The notes under the pieces are model-generated. The model did no database searches and was not told the origin of the DNA. It saw only the letters and a list, made by a program, of their open reading frames with translations. Below, piece by piece: positions 1 through 5,743 of a stretch of DNA of 5,931 nt. This DNA is from JAYFNU01 sp964460755 (GTDB taxonomy: Bacteria > Bacillota > Clostridia > Oscillospirales > Ruminococcaceae): positions 1-5,931 of the forward strand of contig CAYWQL010000044.1 in the NCBI GenBank assembly GCA_964460755.1, given 5' to 3'. How positions within the stretch are numbered: position 1 is the first letter of the stretch; every line of letters starts with the position of its first letter. A program made the translations under genes and the position numbers.

Positions 1-5
1 ATTTT

Positions 6-18
6 GCCCTTATAGGGC
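6..18. repeat. Small palindrome GCCCT-TAT-AGGGC
   Basis: A perfect 5-bp stem (6-10 with 14-18) around a 3-base loop. It lies beyond the 26-48 hairpin relative to the end of the cardiolipin synthase gene. It has no clear T-run on either side (ATTTT precedes it on the plus strand, so the minus transcript would end in AAAAT). It may be part of a terminator or repeat element cut by the window edge. Confidence 0.3.
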
Positions 19-25
19 TTGTGCA

Positions 26-48
26 AACCACGCCTTTTAGGCGTGGTT
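26..48 (-). terminator. Hairpin just after the cardiolipin synthase gene
   Basis: AACCACGCC (26-34) and GGCGTGGTT (40-48) form a perfect 9-bp stem with a 5-base loop, starting 4 bases past the stop codon of the minus-strand gene. The position suggests a 3' end or transcript-stabilising hairpin. However, the minus-strand sequence after it (TGCACAAGCC) lacks a U-run, so it is not a classical intrinsic terminator. A REP-like or transposon-end palindrome is an alternative. Confidence 0.4.
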
Positions 49-52
49 ATGA

Positions 53-1606
53 TTACATAAGCGGCGAAAAAATTTTAAGAATGATGCGAAGAAGCTTTTT
101 AAATATGTTCACATTTTCGAGCTTTTCGACCGTCATCTTTTCACTCACCGCAAGCGAGTCGAAAAAGTCGTCGTAAACCTCTTTTACGACGTTGTCCTTA
201 TACATCCAAGTCGCACATTCAAAATGAAGATATAGGCTTCGGAAATCGAAATTAATGCTTCCGACAACGGCGACGTCGTTGTCGCTCACCACCGATTTTG
301 CGTGTATAAAGCCGGGGGAATACTTGTATATCTCTATGCCTGCCTTCATAAGCTCGACGCTGTAAGATTCGCTTACTACGTAGGCATACCAATGGTCGGG
401 CTTTTCGGGAATAATGATTTTAACGTCAACGCCGCGTTTTGACGCGTTTTCGAGAGCGCGAAGCATAATGTCGTCGATAATTAAATAAGGCGTCGTGATA
501 TAAAGATAATCGGTGGCGTTGTTAATGATGTCCAAATAGACAAATTCACCGACGTTTTCCTCGTCGATTGGGTGGTCGCAGTAGGGAATAATATAACCGT
601 TGCGTTCGCTCGGCTTAACCTTAAAGGGCTTGGGCTTATAGCTTGAATAGTCAATGCTTTCGGCCGCTTTTTTGCCGATAAACTGCCACATCTGAAGGAA
701 CATTACGGTAAAGTTAAACGCCGCGTCGCCCTTTAGCATAACAGCGGTGTCCTTCCAGTAGCCGAAGCGGTCAAGGCGGTTGACGTACTCGTCGGCAAGG
801 TTTATTCCTCCGTTAAAGGCAACCTTTCCGTCGATTGCGATAATTTTTCTGTGGTCGCGGTTGTTTTGCGAAACGGTAAGAACGGGAACGAACGGATTAA
901 AGACCTTGCATTTTATGCCGTAGCTTTCAAGCTTTCGATTGTATCGCCGCGGAAGGGTTGATATGCTCCCGATTGCGTCGTAAATAACCCTTACGTCAAC
1001 ACCGTCGGCTACCTTTCGCTTGAGTATTTCAAGCACGCTGTTCCAAAACTCGCCCTCACGGATTATAAAAAACTCGATAAATATATATTTTTCTGCCTTT
1101 TCAAGCTCATTTAGCAATACGTCCCACATCGCCTCACCCGACGGGAAATAGGCAGCGTCAGTATTTTTTACAACGCTGAAATTCGCATAGTCATTCATAT
1201 ATGTTGCCGACGAGGCAAAATGCTCGCTGTCATTTTTCAAGGCCTTCATAACTTTTTCGTCTTGCATAAGACAGGGCTTGCTGTCGTGGGTTATGGCATT
1301 TAGCTTTGCAATGCTTTTCTTCCTTGGACGTTGAAGCTTAAGTATGCCGTAAAACAGACCTCCTATGACGGGGAACATCATAATTGGCACGACCCACGCG
1401 AGCTTATAGCTCGGGCCCGCGTTGCTGTTTATAATATAAACGACCACTATCGCACTCAAAAAATACAAAATAATCCTTATGGGCGACGAATATATGCTCG
1501 ACATTAAGTATGCGAAAAGTCCGATTTGAAGGACGAGCAGAACGCATACAATGACAAGCTGGCTGAACATACCTTTAATTATTTTTCCTATAAATTTTCC
1601 GAACAA
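53..1606 (-). CDS. cls: Cardiolipin synthase (phospholipase D family)
   Basis: This is a 517-residue membrane enzyme that makes cardiolipin, in bacteria usually by joining two phosphatidylglycerol molecules with release of glycerol. Two hydrophobic segments (about residues 14-36 and 43-60) and a third stretch (69-90, SYKLAWVVPIMMFPVIGG) match the N-terminal anchor domain of this family. Two phospholipase D HxKxxxxD motifs follow: H252/K254/D259 with the trailing GG, and H435/K437/D442 with GSIN (449-452). The order, spacing and length are those of a complete bacterial Cls. The start is TTG at 1606-1604, chosen because GGAG lies 10 bases upstream (1620-1617) and an extended -10 box precedes it. 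The internal ATG at residue 13 has a poorly spaced ribosome site and would shorten the first membrane segment. The gene is transcribed alone, divergently from ylmH. All catalytic residues are present. The family is clear; the exact lipid substrate is inferred. Confidence 0.95.
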   Translation of the reverse strand: MFGKFIGKIIKGMFSQLVIVCVLLVLQIGLFAYLMSSIYSSPIRIILYFLSAIVVVYIINSNAGPSYKLAWVVPIMMFPVIGGLFYGILKLQRPRKKSIAKLNAITHDSKPCLMQDEKVMKALKNDSEHFASSATYMNDYANFSVVKNTDAAYFPSGEAMWDVLLNELEKAEKYIFIEFFIIREGEFWNSVLEILKRKVADGVDVRVIYDAIGSISTLPRRYNRKLESYGIKCKVFNPFVPVLTVSQNNRDHRKIIAIDGKVAFNGGINLADEYVNRLDRFGYWKDTAVMLKGDAAFNFTVMFLQMWQFIGKKAAESIDYSSYKPKPFKVKPSERNGYIIPYCDHPIDEENVGEFVYLDIINNATDYLYITTPYLIIDDIMLRALENASKRGVDVKIIIPEKPDHWYAYVVSESYSVELMKAGIEIYKYSPGFIHAKSVVSDNDVAVVGSINFDFRSLYLHFECATWMYKDNVVKEVYDDFFDSLAVSEKMTVEKLENVNIFKKLLRIILKIFSPLM

Positions 1607-1642
1607 AGCTAATCTACTCCGATATTTATTAATCTAGATAAT

Positions 1643-1672
1643 ATTATATCACAATTCGACTCTCAATGGAAA
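1643..1672 (-). promoter_or_regulatory. Promoter for cardiolipin synthase
   Basis: On the minus strand, TGA-TATAAT (TATAAT at 1648-1643, TG at 1651-1650) forms an extended -10 box. A weak -35 match, TTTCCA (1672-1667), sits 18 bases upstream. The predicted start near 1636 gives a leader of about 30 bases that contains the GGAG site. The core TTGTGATATAATAT is identical over 14 bases to the nucleotidase promoter at 4549-4562. Confidence 0.65.
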
Positions 1673-1677
1673 AAGTA

Positions 1678-1686
1678 TGATATAAT
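1678..1686 (+). promoter_or_regulatory. Extended -10 box for ylmH
   Basis: TGATATAAT on the plus strand has a perfect TATAAT at 1681-1686 and the TG extension at 1678-1679. No convincing -35 box is seen at the right distance. Transcription would start near 1693, which rules out the ATG at 1685 as the normal start and points to the ATG at 1715. Confidence 0.6.
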
Positions 1687-1703
1687 GATTAAAATTCACG
1701 AAC

Positions 1704-1710
1704 GGAAGAG
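1704..1710 (+). promoter_or_regulatory. Ribosome-binding site that sets the ylmH start
   Basis: GGAAGAG lies 4 bases before the ATG at 1715 and is purine-rich in a Shine-Dalgarno manner. Together with the -10 box overlapping the upstream ATG (1685), it selects 1715 as the start. Confidence 0.6.
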
Positions 1711-1714
1711 AAAA

Positions 1715-2473
1715 ATGACAACCGAAAAAGATGATTTACCGATAAAACGCTGTTTGGAGCTCAGCAAGAGAGCATATAACAGGGGAAGCTATACTTTTTC
1801 GGAATTTCTTACCCTTGATAATCAAAACGAGCTTTTTTGCGCACAAAAAAGCCTTTTTGAAACACCGTATTCTCTTTTTGGAGGATATAACGGCGCCGAA
1901 CGAAGAATAGCCGCTTTTGGAAGCAAGGAGATTTGCAAATACGAGGCGGTTTTTCCGATTTCACTTATAGAAATCAAGCCAAAGGCAATAAAATTCGCAG
2001 ACGAGCTTACACATCGTGATTTTCTGGGCGCGTTGATGTCGCTTGGAATGCGGCGTGAGGTTTTGGGGGATATCGTCGTTTCAGGCAAGACAGGGTATGT
2101 TTATTGCTTGGATTCCTCGGCAGATTACATTATAGAAAATCTGACCTCGGTTAAGCGTACCAGTGTCGTCTGCTCACGCGCCGAAGAAATCCCCGATTTT
2201 GCTACCGAGCTTCCGGACGAGACGACGGTTTTCGTTGCGTCCGAAAGACTTGACGGCGTTATTTCGGCGGTATACAAGCTTTCTCGGAGCGAAACGCAGG
2301 GGCTAATCGAAAAGAAAACCGTATTCGTAAATTCACGTCTTACTGAAAAATCCACCTTAATTCTTGAGGAAAAGGATATCGTGTCGGTGCGCGGATATGG
2401 GCGGTTTATATACGAAGGCATAAGCCGAAGCACAAAAAAGGGAAGGCTTTGCGCAGAGGTGAGAATATATTAA
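1715..2473 (+). CDS. ylmH: YlmH-like S4-domain RNA-binding protein
   Basis: This is a 252-residue cytoplasmic protein of the YlmH family. Members bind RNA through a C-terminal S4 domain, and in Bacillus subtilis YlmH is linked to ribosome-associated quality control on stalled 50S subunits. Visible landmarks are an N-terminal domain (about 1-85), the family signature THRDFLGALMSLG followed by LGDI (99-120), and an S4 domain from about 176. The S4 domain begins with SERLDGVISAVYKLSRS and contains the late VSVRGYGRF strand (223-231). The tail STKKGR (239-244) is also typical. The length matches the family. The start at 1715 is preferred over the in-frame ATG at 1685, since the -10 box covers that codon. 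In many Firmicutes ylmH sits in the ylm/divIVA cluster near cell-division genes; here it stands alone between its own promoter and a strong terminator. The assignment rests on motif recognition. Confidence 0.88.
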   Translation: MTTEKDDLPIKRCLELSKRAYNRGSYTFSEFLTLDNQNELFCAQKSLFETPYSLFGGYNGAERRIAAFGSKEICKYEAVFPISLIEIKPKAIKFADELTHRDFLGALMSLGMRREVLGDIVVSGKTGYVYCLDSSADYIIENLTSVKRTSVVCSRAEEIPDFATELPDETTVFVASERLDGVISAVYKLSRSETQGLIEKKTVFVNSRLTEKSTLILEEKDIVSVRGYGRFIYEGISRSTKKGRLCAEVRIY

Positions 2474-2506
2474 AAAGAGGCTTCATCTAAAAGATGAAGC
2501 CTCTTT
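2474..2506. terminator. Bidirectional intrinsic terminator
   Basis: A perfect 15-bp stem (2474-2488 with 2492-2506) with a 3-base loop starts on the base after the ylmH stop codon and ends 6 bases before the stop codon of the convergent minus-strand gene. The stem begins with AAA and ends with TTT, so each strand gives a U-stretch after a GC-containing stem: CTCTTTATTG on plus, and CTCTTTTTAATA on minus. It can end transcription from both sides. Confidence 0.92.
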
Positions 2507-2512
2507 ATTGGT

Positions 2513-2764
2513 TTAGCCGTGAAGCCCGTTCGATTGAAGCTCCATATTTTCAACAACGATGTCATGAATTTCACCCAACGAAGCGCAGTATTCAAGAACC
2601 TCCCAAGGAGTGTTCGTGTGAAAATGAATTTTGATAAGCTCCTCGTCACCAACGGCGAGAAGGCAGTCGCCCTTGAAGTTTTGACGAAAATAATCGTTTA
2701 TATCGTCTTCGTTAAGATTTGTACCCTCAATCAAAAGCTGTGTGTCAAATTTAAATTCAATCAT
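2513..2764 (-). CDS. Free-standing FakA/YloV-like domain protein (DAK-related)
   Basis: This 83-residue protein matches the middle part of the fatty-acid kinase FakA (YloV), a relative of dihydroxyacetone kinases. The key stretch is GDCLLAVGDEELIKIHFHTN (32-51), followed by LEYCASLGEI and VENMELQ (57-77). FakA proteins typically read GDSLVVVGDDDLIKVHVHTN and IENMREQ there. The HxH pair of that region is kept (H47, H49). The Cys of the usual YCTEF segment appears as Asp (D7 in FKFDTQLL). Neither the N-terminal ATP-binding DhaL domain nor the C-terminal domain is present, so it cannot be a kinase by itself. Small stand-alone proteins of this type are known in Clostridia, sometimes annotated as 'kinase to dihydroxyacetone kinase', so this need not be a fragment. 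The start is supported by AAGGA (2777-2773) 8 bases upstream. The gene has its own promoter and ends at the shared terminator. Its function is unknown. Confidence 0.8.
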   Translation of the reverse strand: MIEFKFDTQLLIEGTNLNEDDINDYFRQNFKGDCLLAVGDEELIKIHFHTNTPWEVLEYCASLGEIHDIVVENMELQSNGLHG

Positions 2765-2767
2765 AAT

Positions 2768-2845
2768 TTACATCCTTTTATTATTTAAAACTAACATTCC
2801 TGAATTATTATACATAACGGGACAGAGAATTTCAACATGTTCCAT
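2768..2845 (-). CDS. Possible 25-residue small ORF upstream of the FakA-like gene
   Basis: An ATG at 2845-2843 opens a 25-codon frame beginning MEHVEILCPVMYNNSG and ending in TAA at 2770-2768, 3 bases before the FakA-like start codon. A good Shine-Dalgarno sequence, GAGGA (2857-2853), lies 7 bases before the ATG. The tight spacing to the next gene suggests translational coupling or a leader peptide. Against it, the best promoter for the downstream gene (2835-2807) lies inside this frame, so transcripts from that promoter would not carry its start; only read-through from the nucleotidase side would. The peptide has no recognised motif and no membrane segment. It could be chance or the remnant of a longer gene. 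Confidence 0.28.
   Translation of the reverse strand: MEHVEILCPVMYNNSGMLVLNNKRM
2807..2835 (-). promoter_or_regulatory. Promoter for the FakA-like gene
   Basis: On the minus strand, TTGAAA (2835-2830) is followed 17 bases later by a perfect TATAAT (2812-2807). This is close to the ideal main-sigma-factor promoter. Transcription would start near 2800, leaving a leader of about 36 bases that includes the AAGGA ribosome site. Confidence 0.75.
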
Positions 2846-2917
2846 ATAGTAATCCTCATACTTTCCGATTTGTCTAACTTATGAAAGTAAGGCGCTTTGA
2901 CGAAGTCTCCCTTTAAG

Positions 2918-4525
2918 CTATTCCCATTCGAGAATTCTTCCGTCGCCGTAGGGGTTTGAATACTCATCTCCGACAGTACCGCTAAGTGTATCGGTTATAT
3001 AATTTATCAAGGCGAGATTGTCAATTATAAAGGCTTTTTGCAATACCGTACATCCGCTGAACATACTGTATCCGTCGCCGCTGTTAATCAAAGTATATTC
3101 CGTGCCGGTCAATGTATAGGTTTTTGAAGGGTCAAGCGGTTCGTTGGCTATTTTCACATTTCCAACCCTGTACTCTCCGTCCACGGATAAAAACATACCG
3201 TCGTCGTTCAGCAAAACACAGGAGGGCTTTGTCGTGTCTATCTCATAAGACAAGCCCGAAACCTGCAAAAAGCCGCCGTTCTCCTCGGGCCACGCCCTGG
3301 CGCCCATTTCAAGTGCGTCGAGAATCTGCTGTCCCGTTGCTTCAATGGTGCAAAGATAGTTGCCGAATGGGTTAACGTTTATTATATCTCCGTAGGTTAT
3401 CTTGCCCGCTTCTATATTTGCACGTACACCGCCGCCGTTAATCACAGCTATTTCAGCGCCGGAAGATGAACGATAGGCGTCCGCACAAAGGTCGCCAAGA
3501 TTGGTTTCGGCGTTTCTGACTATTCTTTGTGTCGTCGCAGGGTCATAAATAACAAGGGGGTACTGTGTACTCGCCACGGGGGTGTCCAAAGCCTTATCTA
3601 TCTTCGCCAGCGCATTGTCTACCTTTGTTAAAACGACGACATCCTTTTTAATGTAGTCGCTTATAAGTCGCGTGGTTAGCGCACCCTGAGTCGTAATCCT
3701 TAGCTCGCCTATGGAAGTAAGCTCCGTGCCTATGGAAGAAAGCAGGGTATAATTGCCGTCTTTATTTAATACTTTTTCACTTTCGAGCACACTGTGCGAA
3801 TGGCCGTCAAGCACTGCGTCAATTCCGCTGGTATTTTCTATAACTTCATATGAGGTGTATGGTGACGAGCCGTAGTCTATTCCGAGATGCGCAAGTAAAA
3901 TCACATAATCAGCATTGCCCTTTGTTCTCGCCTCGTCAACCGCATTTTGCACCGCATCATACAGTCTTTGACCGTTTTCGCCCTGAGCAAAATCATATAT
4001 CAGTTCACCGTTATCATCTTGAAAAAAGATAGGCGTAGAGGTCGTATAGGTATCCGGAGTAATAACGCCCACAACTGCGACACGTCGGTTAGCAAGCTCA
4101 AGCACTGTATACGGTGCGAGTATGCTCTTGCCGCTTTGCAAGTCAGTCAGGTTCACCGCAAGATACGGAAAATCCGCCTGACCTGTAAGCTCTATAAATC
4201 TGTCAACTCCGTAATCAAATTCATGGTTTCCGGGTATTGCCGCGTCGTATCCGACGGCATTCATAAGTCCGATTATATCTTCGCCCTTCGAAACCGTTCC
4301 TACCGGCGCTCCTTGTATGGCATCGCCCACGTCAACAAGAGCAACCGCGGCGTCCTTTTTGGCCTCGTTCCTGTATGCGGCAAGCCCCGCGTAACCGATT
4401 GACCCGTCTACTGCACAGTGCACATCGTTCGTAAAGAGTATAACAATATCTTGCGTCTGCTCTGTCCGCGCACAACCGGAAAGCAAAAGGCAGACGCAAA
4501 GTGCGAAAGCAAAAAGCCGTTTCAT
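2918..4525 (-). CDS. Lipoprotein 5'-nucleotidase / metallophosphatase (UshA family)
   Basis: This 535-residue enzyme removes phosphate from nucleotides outside the cell, supplying nucleosides and phosphate. Residues 1-18 are a lipoprotein signal (MKRLFAFALCVCLLLSGC, lipobox LSGC, lipidated Cys18), so the protein should be anchored to the outer face of the membrane. The metallophosphatase domain (about 27-290) carries the two-metal ligand motifs NDVH (D34, H36), GDAIQG (D68), GNHEFDYG (N100, H101), AHLG (H213) and DGHSH (H242, H244). The C-terminal substrate-binding domain (about 310-520) shows NLGDLCADA (342-350), INGGGVRAN (362-370) and NSGDGYSMF (481-489). The length and order are normal for the family and no key residue is missing. 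The start at 4525 has AGAAGG about 6 bases upstream and an extended -10 box before it. No clear terminator follows, so transcription may continue into the small gene at 2764. Exact substrate choice (5'-nucleotidase or 2',3'-cyclic phosphodiesterase) cannot be read from sequence. Confidence 0.93.
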   Translation of the reverse strand: MKRLFAFALCVCLLLSGCARTEQTQDIVILFTNDVHCAVDGSIGYAGLAAYRNEAKKDAAVALVDVGDAIQGAPVGTVSKGEDIIGLMNAVGYDAAIPGNHEFDYGVDRFIELTGQADFPYLAVNLTDLQSGKSILAPYTVLELANRRVAVVGVITPDTYTTSTPIFFQDDNGELIYDFAQGENGQRLYDAVQNAVDEARTKGNADYVILLAHLGIDYGSSPYTSYEVIENTSGIDAVLDGHSHSVLESEKVLNKDGNYTLLSSIGTELTSIGELRITTQGALTTRLISDYIKKDVVVLTKVDNALAKIDKALDTPVASTQYPLVIYDPATTQRIVRNAETNLGDLCADAYRSSSGAEIAVINGGGVRANIEAGKITYGDIINVNPFGNYLCTIEATGQQILDALEMGARAWPEENGGFLQVSGLSYEIDTTKPSCVLLNDDGMFLSVDGEYRVGNVKIANEPLDPSKTYTLTGTEYTLINSGDGYSMFSGCTVLQKAFIIDNLALINYITDTLSGTVGDEYSNPYGDGRILEWE

Positions 4526-4550
4526 TTTATACCTTCTTCTCTTTTTTTAT

Positions 4551-4559
4551 ATTATATCA
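4551..4559 (-). promoter_or_regulatory. Extended -10 box for the nucleotidase
   Basis: TGA-TATAAT on the minus strand (TATAAT at 4556-4551, TG at 4559-4558) lies 26 bases before the ATG. The predicted start near 4544 leaves a short leader holding the AGAAGG ribosome site. No good -35 box is seen, as is common for TG-extended promoters. The surrounding 14 bases are identical to the cls promoter core. Confidence 0.65.
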
Positions 4560-4693
4560 CAAACATTACGTTTTTCGACAGCTATTAAAGCACTCAGACT
4601 GACCGTGTGGCGTAATTTTTTTACTAGACATACGCTTGGTACTGTGTTTAACCCTTTTTACCCTCATTACATCAGTAAAATATAGCGCTTCAA

Positions 4694-4735
4694 TGAAAAA
4701 ACAAAAAAAGCCGTCATGTTTATCCTAACAGCTTT
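4694..4735 (-). terminator. Second minus-strand intrinsic terminator
   Basis: Read on the minus strand, AAAGCTGT (4735-4728) pairs with ACGGCTTT (4714-4707) through 8 bp including one G-U pair, around a 13-base loop. A long T-rich tract, TTTTTTGTTTTTT interrupted by a single G, follows down to 4694. It backs up the terminator at 4751-4794 and shields the nucleotidase gene from hydrolase transcription. Confidence 0.65.
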
Positions 4736-4819
4736 ATTATCAGACATAAAACAAAAATCCGAACCCATGTCCTATTAGAACGGGGTTCGGATTTGCTGCG
4801 CTTGGCAAAGGCTGATAAT
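4736..4819. repeat. Inverted repeat ATTATCAG / CTGATAAT around the terminator
   Basis: ATTATCAG (4736-4743) is the exact reverse complement of CTGATAAT (4812-4819). The pair encloses the 12-bp terminator stem at 4755-4794, giving a nested symmetric structure of 84 bases. It may be an enlarged terminator stem, a small mobile repeat, or coincidence in AT-rich DNA. Confidence 0.4.
4751..4794 (-). terminator. First minus-strand intrinsic terminator, after the hydrolase gene
   Basis: On the minus strand, AAATCCGAACCC (4794-4783) pairs perfectly over 12 bp with GGGTTCGGATTT (4766-4755), around a 16-base loop. The stem is followed by TTGTTTT (4754-4748), which with the end of the stem makes GATTTTTGTTTT. 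It lies about 150 bases after the hydrolase stop and probably ends that transcript. Confidence 0.82.
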
Positions 4820-4851
4820 TTTAATACAGGGTGCAAATTATAAGAGGAAAA

Positions 4852-4911
4852 GTTCTGCGAGGGTATATATCGTTCTGCGCAGGTTGTAGACGTTCTGCGG
4901 TGGTATGAACA
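4852..4911. repeat. Three direct repeats of GTTCTGCGNNGGT, 20-base period
   Basis: GTTCTGCG starts at 4852, 4872 and 4892, exactly 20 bases apart, and in each unit GGT follows after two variable bases. Eleven of 20 positions are invariant across the three units; the other nine vary. The 20-base spacing is about two helix turns, so all copies face the same side of the DNA. The array sits in the 3' flank of the hydrolase gene. It resembles a set of protein-binding sites more than a CRISPR (units too short, no long spacers) or slippage repeat (conserved half only). Function is unknown. Confidence 0.75.
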
Positions 4912-4947
4912 ATACCCAAAGTTTCTTGTTAAACAGAGGGATTATGC

Positions 4948-5733
4948 TCATTTTACACGCAAAATAAAATCTATTACTACTTTATTAAATTCACTTGGTA
5001 CATCCATATTCACAAGATGGCCAGCATTTTTGAAAACCATTACTTGGCTGTTAGGCTCTGTGGCATGCCACATCTCGACTGCTTTTAATTCCATTGGAAT
5101 ATCTTTATCTCCACAACCAATAAGAATAGGATAACCTCTTTTAGTAGTACATTTATTTACAATTCCGTTAAGTCCTGCAAGATACATAAATGACTTTTTA
5201 GGAAATCTAATATTCATTTGGTAAAAATCTTCTTGCGCCTGTGTTGTGTACGCTGAAATTAGCTTATTACTTTGAGCAAACCATTTTATTGAAAAAATAG
5301 CCTTAAGCATCATAAAGCCTTGCGCTTTTCTGTTTTCTTTTTGCATTGATGCATCAAAGTTGTTTATGTCATAACCGCCAAAGCAAGCCATAGATGCCAC
5401 CATTTCAGGATATTTGTTTGCAAAATCCTGAACAAGCACCGCTCCTATTGATACACCGACAAGATGAACTTTTGATATGTTTTCTTCATGCAGAATATCA
5501 TTGATATATTGTGATGTTTTTTCAATTCCATCACCCTTTTGCGTTTTAGTAGAATTTCCGTGCCCAATTAAATCAACCGTAATAATAGTAAATTTTTGAG
5601 AAAAATCTTCTATTTGCTTTGCATACTGTGTATGGTCTGCGAAAGCGGAATGAATAAATAAAACGGTTTCTTCGTGTTTATTTTCGGAAATATAATACAT
5701 CATAGGGGTTGACTCTATTTTTTTGCCAATCAT
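4948..5733 (-). CDS. Alpha/beta hydrolase
   Basis: This is a 261-residue cytoplasmic alpha/beta-fold hydrolase, probably an esterase or lipase-like enzyme. Visible landmarks, numbered from the chosen start, are the oxyanion-hole strand VLFIHSAF (24-31; the usual HG is HS), VDLIGHGNS (53-61), the nucleophile elbow GVSIGA with catalytic Ser95, the acid GDKD (Asp211 likely) and the catalytic His239 in NAGHLVNMD. No signal peptide or membrane anchor is seen. The frame stays open to a TTG at 5799-5797, but that codon lies upstream of the predicted transcription start and directly after the tRNA terminator hairpin. The ATG at 5733-5731 has AGGAG 10 bases upstream, so it is chosen. G+C is visibly lower than in neighbouring genes (about 36% in four hand-counted lines, against 48-52% in one line each from cls and the nucleotidase), hinting at later acquisition. 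Substrate is unknown. Confidence 0.88.
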   Translation of the reverse strand: MIGKKIESTPMMYYISENKHEETVLFIHSAFADHTQYAKQIEDFSQKFTIITVDLIGHGNSTKTQKGDGIEKTSQYINDILHEENISKVHLVGVSIGAVLVQDFANKYPEMVASMACFGGYDINNFDASMQKENRKAQGFMMLKAIFSIKWFAQSNKLISAYTTQAQEDFYQMNIRFPKKSFMYLAGLNGIVNKCTTKRGYPILIGCGDKDIPMELKAVEMWHATEPNSQVMVFKNAGHLVNMDVPSEFNKVVIDFILRVK

Positions 5734-5743
5734 ATTGCTGATA

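Larger units (their letters stand above)
4560..4947. other. Non-coding spacer between nucleotidase and hydrolase genes
   Basis: About 390 bases without a convincing gene on either strand. The left part (4560-4693) holds only a weak ATTACG/CGTAAT pair (4565-4570, 4611-4616) before a run of seven T. The middle holds two minus-strand terminators and an inverted repeat. The right part holds the 20-base-period repeats. No tRNA, riboswitch or other structured RNA that I recognise is present. Confidence 0.6.

Noticed and set aside
1685..1714. Longer ylmH start at the ATG at 1685
   Set aside because: This codon overlaps the TATAAT of the extended -10 box, so it would lie upstream of the transcript. 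The ATG at 1715 has a purine-rich ribosome site and the protein then begins at a length normal for the family.
1822..2433. Open frames on the minus strand inside ylmH (1822-2088, 2125-2433)
   Set aside because: They lie fully inside a well-supported gene, have no recognisable motifs and no ribosome sites; they are shadow frames.
2470..2788. Frames 2470-2652 (minus) and 2519-2788 (plus) overlapping the FakA-like gene
   Set aside because: Both overlap the 83-aa gene, which has a recognisable domain, promoter and ribosome site; one also runs into the terminator.
3112..4402. Plus-strand open frames opposite the nucleotidase (3112-3375, 3850-4032, 3947-4402)
   Set aside because: The opposite strand encodes an intact enzyme with all metal ligands. 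The plus-strand products are basic, motif-free and typical of antisense shadows.
4565..4622. Plus-strand terminator-like pair ATTACG/CGTAAT followed by seven T
   Set aside because: The stem is only 6 bp around a 40-base loop and there is no plus-strand gene upstream for it to serve.
4693..4728. Short plus-strand ORF of 11 codons (MKKQKKPSCLS)
   Set aside because: It has no ribosome site, is very short, and lies across the T-tract and stem of a minus-strand terminator.
4783..4794. GGGTTCGGAT resembling a tRNA T-arm (possible tRNA fragment or attachment-site copy)
   Set aside because: It is one arm of a perfect terminator stem, the adjacent bases do not form a T-stem or acceptor, and it does not continue the sequence of the tRNA-Ser 3' end.
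4852..4911. CRISPR array
   Set aside because: The conserved unit is only 8-13 bases with a 20-base period and just three copies; there are no spacer-sized variable segments and no cas genes.
4905..4967. Plus-strand ORF of 20 codons (starts MNNTQSFLLN)
   Set aside because: It has only a weak GGTGGT upstream, overlaps the 3' end of the hydrolase gene and shows no motif; chance is the simpler explanation.
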